Origin: Bradyrhizobium daqingense
Lineage (GTDB): Bacteria > Pseudomonadota > Alphaproteobacteria > Rhizobiales > Xanthobacteraceae
Assembly (NCBI RefSeq): GCF_021044685.1
Contig: NZ_CP088014.1
Location: 3,396,001-3,460,000 of the forward strand
DNA length: 64,000 bases
Reading direction: 5' to 3'
In this document: positions 60,371-64,000 of the stretch, piece after piece
Layout of the letters: the number at the start of each line of letters is the position of its first letter
Position numbering within the stretch: position 1 is the stretch's first letter
Notes under the pieces: model-generated
What the model was told of the DNA's origin: nothing
The model's input: only the letters and a program-made list of their open reading frames with translations
The model's database searches: none
Translations under genes and position numbers: made by a program

Positions 60371-63300
60371 ATGGCAGGCGGCATCTCGGCTCCCTTCATT
60401 CGCCTGCCCATCGCGACGTCGCTGCTGATGGTCGGAATCCTCTTCGTCGGGATCATCGCCTATCCGCAATTGCCGGTGGCGCCGCTGCCGGAAGTCGACT
60501 TCCCCACCATCCAGGTCTCCGCCAGTCTTCCCGGCGCGGATCCCGAGACCATGGCGTCCTCGGTCGCGCAACCGCTCGAGTCGCAGTTCGCGCTGATTCC
60601 CGGCGTCTCGGAGATGACCTCGTCGAGCCAGACCAGCTCGACCCAGATCGTTCTGCAGTTCGATCTTTCGCGCAACATCGACGGTGCCGGGTCCGACGTG
60701 CTTGCCGCCATCAATGCCGCCAGCGGGCAATTGCCCAAGACGATGCCGAGCACCCCGACCTACAGGAAGGTCAATCCGGCGGACTCGCCCATTCTCCTGC
60801 TTGGCGCCACGTCGAAGACGCTGCCGATGACCCGGGTGTCGGACGAAGCCTACACCAAGCTCGCGCAAGCGATCAGCCACATCGGCGGGGTTGGCCAGGT
60901 CAGTGTCGGTGGGCAGCAGGCGCCGTCGATCCGGGTCCAGATCGATCCCGCCAAGCTGGTCGCCAAAGGCCTGTCGCTGGAAGACATCCGGACCCCGCTC
61001 TCGGTGATATCGGTCAACAATCCCAAGGGCACTCTCAACGGAGACACCCGCACGTACACTGTCTACGCCAATGACCAGTTCACCAAGGCCGAGGCCTGGA
61101 ACGACATCGTCATTGCTTATCGCAACGGCAGTCCTGTCCGCGTCGGCGACATCGGCCATGCCGTCAGCGCGCCGCTGGACAATACCCAGTACGGCTGGGC
61201 CGACGGCAAGCCCGGCGTCTTTCTGGTCATTTTCAAGCAGCCCGGCGCCAACGTCATCGACACCGTCGACAATGTGATGAAGCAGCTGCCGCACCTCAAG
61301 GCAGGCATCTCGCCTGCCATCGACATCCAGGTGTTGTCGGACCGCACGCAGACCATCCGTGCGGCGGTGAAGGACGTGCAGTTCACCCTGCTCCTGACGA
61401 TCGGCCTCGTCGTGATGGTGATCTTCGTTTTCCTTCGCAGCGTGTGGGCCACCATCATTCCGTCGATCACGGTGCCGCTCGCGCTGCTCGGCGCCTGCGC
61501 ATTGATGTGGATGGCCGGCTACAGCCTCGACAACCTGTCGCTGATGGCCCTCACCATTGCGGTCGGCTTCGTGGTCGACGATGCCATCGTGATGCTCGAG
61601 AACATCTCCCGGTATATCGAGGAAGGCGAGACGCCGATGGCCGCCGCGGTCAAGGGCGCGGGCGAAATCGGCTTCACGATCATCTCGATCTCCGTCTCGC
61701 TGATCGCGGTCCTGATTCCGTTGCTGCTGATGGGCGGCATCATCGGCCGTCTGTTCCGGGAGTTTTCGGTGACGCTCGCGATGACGATCGTCGTGTCGGC
61801 CTTTGTGTCGTTGACGCTGACGCCGATGATGGCCTCGCGCTTCCTCAAATCGCACGACGAGGAGCATCACGGCAGGCTCTACATGCTCAGCGAGCGGATG
61901 TTCCAGGGTCTGGTGGACGGCTATGAACGCGGCCTCGACCTCGTGCTGCGCTTTCGCTTCGCGACCCTGATGGTGTTCTTTGCGACGATAGCCCTGACCG
62001 TCTACCTGTTCGTGATCATCCCCAAGGGATTCTTTCCGCAGCAGGATACCGGGCTGATCACCGGAATCGTCGAAACGTCGCAGGACGTGTCGATCGCGGA
62101 CATGGCGAAGCACATGCAGGAGATGGGTGCGATCGTGCTGAAGGATCCGGCGATCGACCACATGGCCATGCGCATGGGCGGCAGCGGCAATACGCTCAAC
62201 GACGGCAACATGTACATCACCTTGAAGCCGCGCGACGAGCGCACGGCGTCGGCCGACCAGGTCATCCGTCGCCTGCAGGCGCAGACGGCGAAGGTTGAGG
62301 GCGCGCGTCTCTATCTCCAGTCGGCGCAGGACGTTCGCGTCGGCGGCCGCGCCTCCCGCACGCAATATCAGTTCACCTTGCAGTCGACCGACATGGACCA
62401 GCTGAACACATGGGCCCCCAGGCTGCTCGACAAGATGAAGCAGATGCCCGAATTGCGCGACGTCGCTTCGGATCAGCAGACGTCGGGCACCACGCTGACG
62501 CTGACGATCGACCGCAATCAGGCGGCACGTTTCGGGATCACCCCCGACGTCATCGATGCGACGCTGTATGATGCGTTTGGGCAGCGGGAAATCGCGACCT
62601 ATTCCACGCAGTTGTCCACCTACTACGTCGTCCTCGAGGTGCTGCCCTCGCTGCAGAAGAATCCGTCCACGCTGGAGCAGATCTATCTGCGTTCCCCGAC
62701 GACGGGCGGTGAGGTGCCGTTGTCGGCGTTCGCGAAGTGGACCACGGCCCCGGTGCGGCCCCTGGCCATCAATCATCAGGGCCAGTTTCCGGCGGTGACG
62801 ATCTCCTTCAACCTCGCTCCCAATGTCGCCCTGGGCGAGGCGACGCAGGCGATCGACGCGATGGAAAGGCAGATGAACGTGCCGGCCGCCATCACGTCCA
62901 CGTTCCAGGGAACGGCAAAGGCGTTCCAGGAGTCGCTCTCCTCGGTGCCTCTCTTGATCGTCGCAGCACTGATCGTGGTGTATCTCATCCTCGGCGTGCT
63001 CTACGAGAGCTACATCCACCCTCTGACGATCCTGTCGACCCTGCCGTCGGCCGGTGTCGGCGCTTTGGCGACGCTCCTCATTTTCCACTTCGACTTCAGC
63101 CTGATCGGGCTGATCGGGCTGGTTCTGCTGATCGGCATCGTCAAGAAGAACGGCATCATGCTGGTCGACTTTGCGATCGTGGCGGAACGGGATCAGGGCA
63201 TGTCACCGGTCGAAGCCATTCGCCGGGCATGCCTGCTGCGCTTCCGTCCAATTCTGATGACCACGATGGCGGCGGCGCTGGGCGGCGTGCCGCTGATGCT

Positions 63301-63553
63301 GGGCCACGGCACCGGCTCGGAGCTCCGTCAACCGCTCGGCTACGCCATGGTCGGCGGTCTCCTGGTCAGCCAGGTCCTGACGCTTTTCACCACGCCGGTG
63401 GTCTACCTTTATCTCGACCGCGTCTCGCAATGGCTTAGTCCGGATCGACACGCGGAAGGCGATCATCAGGACGAGGGTGTCGTCGACACCGGTGAGCTGG
63501 ACGTGGTCGACAGGATACCCCGGAAGACATCCAAGGTTCTTGCAGCGCAGTGA
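60371..63553 (+). CDS. RND multidrug efflux permease (MdtB/MdtC-like)
   Basis: The 1060-residue, twelve-helix pump starts MAGGISAPFIRLPIATSLLM and has the periplasmic PLPEVDFPTIQVSASLPGAD entry. It carries the helix IV proton-relay DD pair (LTIAVGFVVDDAIVMLENIS), the signature IIPKGFFPQQDTGLITGIVE and VLLIGIVKKNGIMLVDFAIV. It expels hydrophobic compounds by proton antiport. The ATG is one base after the adaptor stop, so the two are co-translated. Pairing of MdtB and MdtC types in one operon is usual, but only one pump gene is seen here. Confidence 0.95.
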   Translation: MAGGISAPFIRLPIATSLLMVGILFVGIIAYPQLPVAPLPEVDFPTIQVSASLPGADPETMASSVAQPLESQFALIPGVSEMTSSSQTSSTQIVLQFDLSRNIDGAGSDVLAAINAASGQLPKTMPSTPTYRKVNPADSPILLLGATSKTLPMTRVSDEAYTKLAQAISHIGGVGQVSVGGQQAPSIRVQIDPAKLVAKGLSLEDIRTPLSVISVNNPKGTLNGDTRTYTVYANDQFTKAEAWNDIVIAYRNGSPVRVGDIGHAVSAPLDNTQYGWADGKPGVFLVIFKQPGANVIDTVDNVMKQLPHLKAGISPAIDIQVLSDRTQTIRAAVKDVQFTLLLTIGLVVMVIFVFLRSVWATIIPSITVPLALLGACALMWMAGYSLDNLSLMALTIAVGFVVDDAIVMLENISRYIEEGETPMAAAVKGAGEIGFTIISISVSLIAVLIPLLLMGGIIGRLFREFSVTLAMTIVVSAFVSLTLTPMMASRFLKSHDEEHHGRLYMLSERMFQGLVDGYERGLDLVLRFRFATLMVFFATIALTVYLFVIIPKGFFPQQDTGLITGIVETSQDVSIADMAKHMQEMGAIVLKDPAIDHMAMRMGGSGNTLNDGNMYITLKPRDERTASADQVIRRLQAQTAKVEGARLYLQSAQDVRVGGRASRTQYQFTLQSTDMDQLNTWAPRLLDKMKQMPELRDVASDQQTSGTTLTLTIDRNQAARFGITPDVIDATLYDAFGQREIATYSTQLSTYYVVLEVLPSLQKNPSTLEQIYLRSPTTGGEVPLSAFAKWTTAPVRPLAINHQGQFPAVTISFNLAPNVALGEATQAIDAMERQMNVPAAITSTFQGTAKAFQESLSSVPLLIVAALIVVYLILGVLYESYIHPLTILSTLPSAGVGALATLLIFHFDFSLIGLIGLVLLIGIVKKNGIMLVDFAIVAERDQGMSPVEAIRRACLLRFRPILMTTMAAALGGVPLMLGHGTGSELRQPLGYAMVGGLLVSQVLTLFTTPVVYLYLDRVSQWLSPDRHAEGDHQDEGVVDTGELDVVDRIPRKTSKVLAAQ

Positions 63554-63622
63554 CCGTTCATATCCCCGCCAGGTCTGCGATGCGGTCATGGCCGCTGAAC
63601 TGCTGCCGGTGACGGCCCGCTT

Positions 63623-64000
63623 CTATGGGCTCCGCGACGTGTAAGCCAAAAAGATCAGCACGCCGAGCGCCAGCATGGCAGCCATGAACAGCAGCACCGC
63701 CGGCAATCCCGCAAGTGCCGCCACCGCGCCGGTCACCGATTGCATCAAGGCCGCGCCGAGGAAGAATGCGAGGTTCACCGCCGCAAGCGCCTTGCCCGCG
63801 GTCTGCGCATCGACCAGCTGCCGGGACATGCCGAAGATCAGCGGCTGGGCGGAGGTCGCAAGGCCGATCAGCACGAACATCACGAGGTCGTATCGCGGCG
63901 GCATCACTGAGAGGCCGAACAGCATGGAGACGGCGTAGCCCGGTGCGCCCAGCGCCATCAGCGCCAGGACCAGCGCCCCGACCATGTGCGTGGCGGCCAC
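63623..64000 (-). CDS. MFS-type transporter, C-terminal part; start outside window
   Basis: The visible 125 residues form four hydrophobic helices (MVGALVLALMALGAPGYAVS, then DLVMFVLIGLATSAQPLIFG, ALAAVNLAFFLGAALMQSVT, LFMAAMLALGVLIFLAY). This is the C-terminal third of a Major Facilitator Superfamily permease. The N-terminal part is outside the window. It is convergent with the RND operon. Substrate unknown. Confidence 0.8.
   Translation of the reverse strand: MAATHMVGALVLALMALGAPGYAVSMLFGLSVMPPRYDLVMFVLIGLATSAQPLIFGMSRQLVDAQTAGKALAAVNLAFFLGAALMQSVTGAVAALAGLPAVLLFMAAMLALGVLIFLAYTSRSP

Noticed and set aside
60173..63088. 971-codon open frame on the minus strand opposite the RND pump
   Set aside because: Its product is dominated by Arg, His, Asp and Gly, the usual antisense shadow of a high-GC gene, and the plus strand codes a textbook RND permease.

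Overview
The window looks like a Bradyrhizobium or close Rhizobiales relative. The grounds are high GC, many small proteins typical of that group (DUF6894, DUF1488, CsbD, short 'NPEK/NPGN' peptides), a phasin and PHA-esterase locus, intergenic palindromes of the kind common in Bradyrhizobium, and rhizobial-type GGAAC-N17-GTTG (EcfG-like) promoter sites. This assignment rests on pattern recognition, without a database search.

Layout. Positions 1-39,900 are accessory DNA: small stress-type genes separated by gene debris. Recognisable broken genes are a twice-frameshifted hypothetical (892-1626), a group II intron reverse transcriptase remnant (about 1.8-2.1 kb), scraps of a DNA ligase, pyruvate dehydrogenase E1, a DctD-type regulator and a DUF2958 protein, and, at 38-39.4 kb, a truncated ABC binding protein joined to a truncated MobA/MobL relaxase with a frameshifted mobilisation-type partner. 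Intact genes include an RHH regulator/PHA esterase/phasin set (6.7-9.0 kb), a histidine kinase and receiver (13.3-15.1 kb), three Crp/Fnr regulators, a fatty-acid desaturase, two alpha/beta hydrolases, an AI-2E permease, and an RsbQ-like hydrolase translationally coupled to a PAS histidine kinase (22.8-24.7 kb). Two transglutaminase-like proteins and a receiver follow (27.8-30.1 kb). A transposon nest lies at 31-36 kb: an IS701-type transposase cut by a complete IS21-type element with a 7-bp target duplication, an inverted IS701 fragment, and an IS5-type element.

Two shared signals tie the small genes together. First, about nine GGAAC-N17/18-(A/G)TT sites precede csbD, the phasin, DUF6894 genes, a transglutaminase and others. 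Second, a leader motif (TGA-TGAGA...GCTCCC) sits just upstream of at least seven short genes, and its GCTCC can pair with the GGAGC Shine-Dalgarno. This points to a general-stress regulon with a possible translational switch, and it is the best candidate for something undescribed.

From 39.97 kb on the DNA is compact and catabolic. It carries homoprotocatechuate meta-cleavage genes (hpaE, hpaD, a frameshifted hpaG) and, on the other strand, 4-hydroxyphenylpyruvate dioxygenase with a Rieske ferredoxin. AsnC, LysR and TetR regulators come with visible palindromic operators. The rest of this stretch is a 2-keto-4-pentenoate hydratase-family gene, a tautomerase-like protein, a crotonase, a VOC protein and a class III CoA-transferase. 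The last 12 kb holds small helical proteins, a methyltransferase, DUF72, an M20 amidohydrolase, an enolase-superfamily enzyme, a frameshifted M20 aminopeptidase, an RND efflux pair and the end of an MFS-type transporter. No rRNA, tRNA or CRISPR array was seen.
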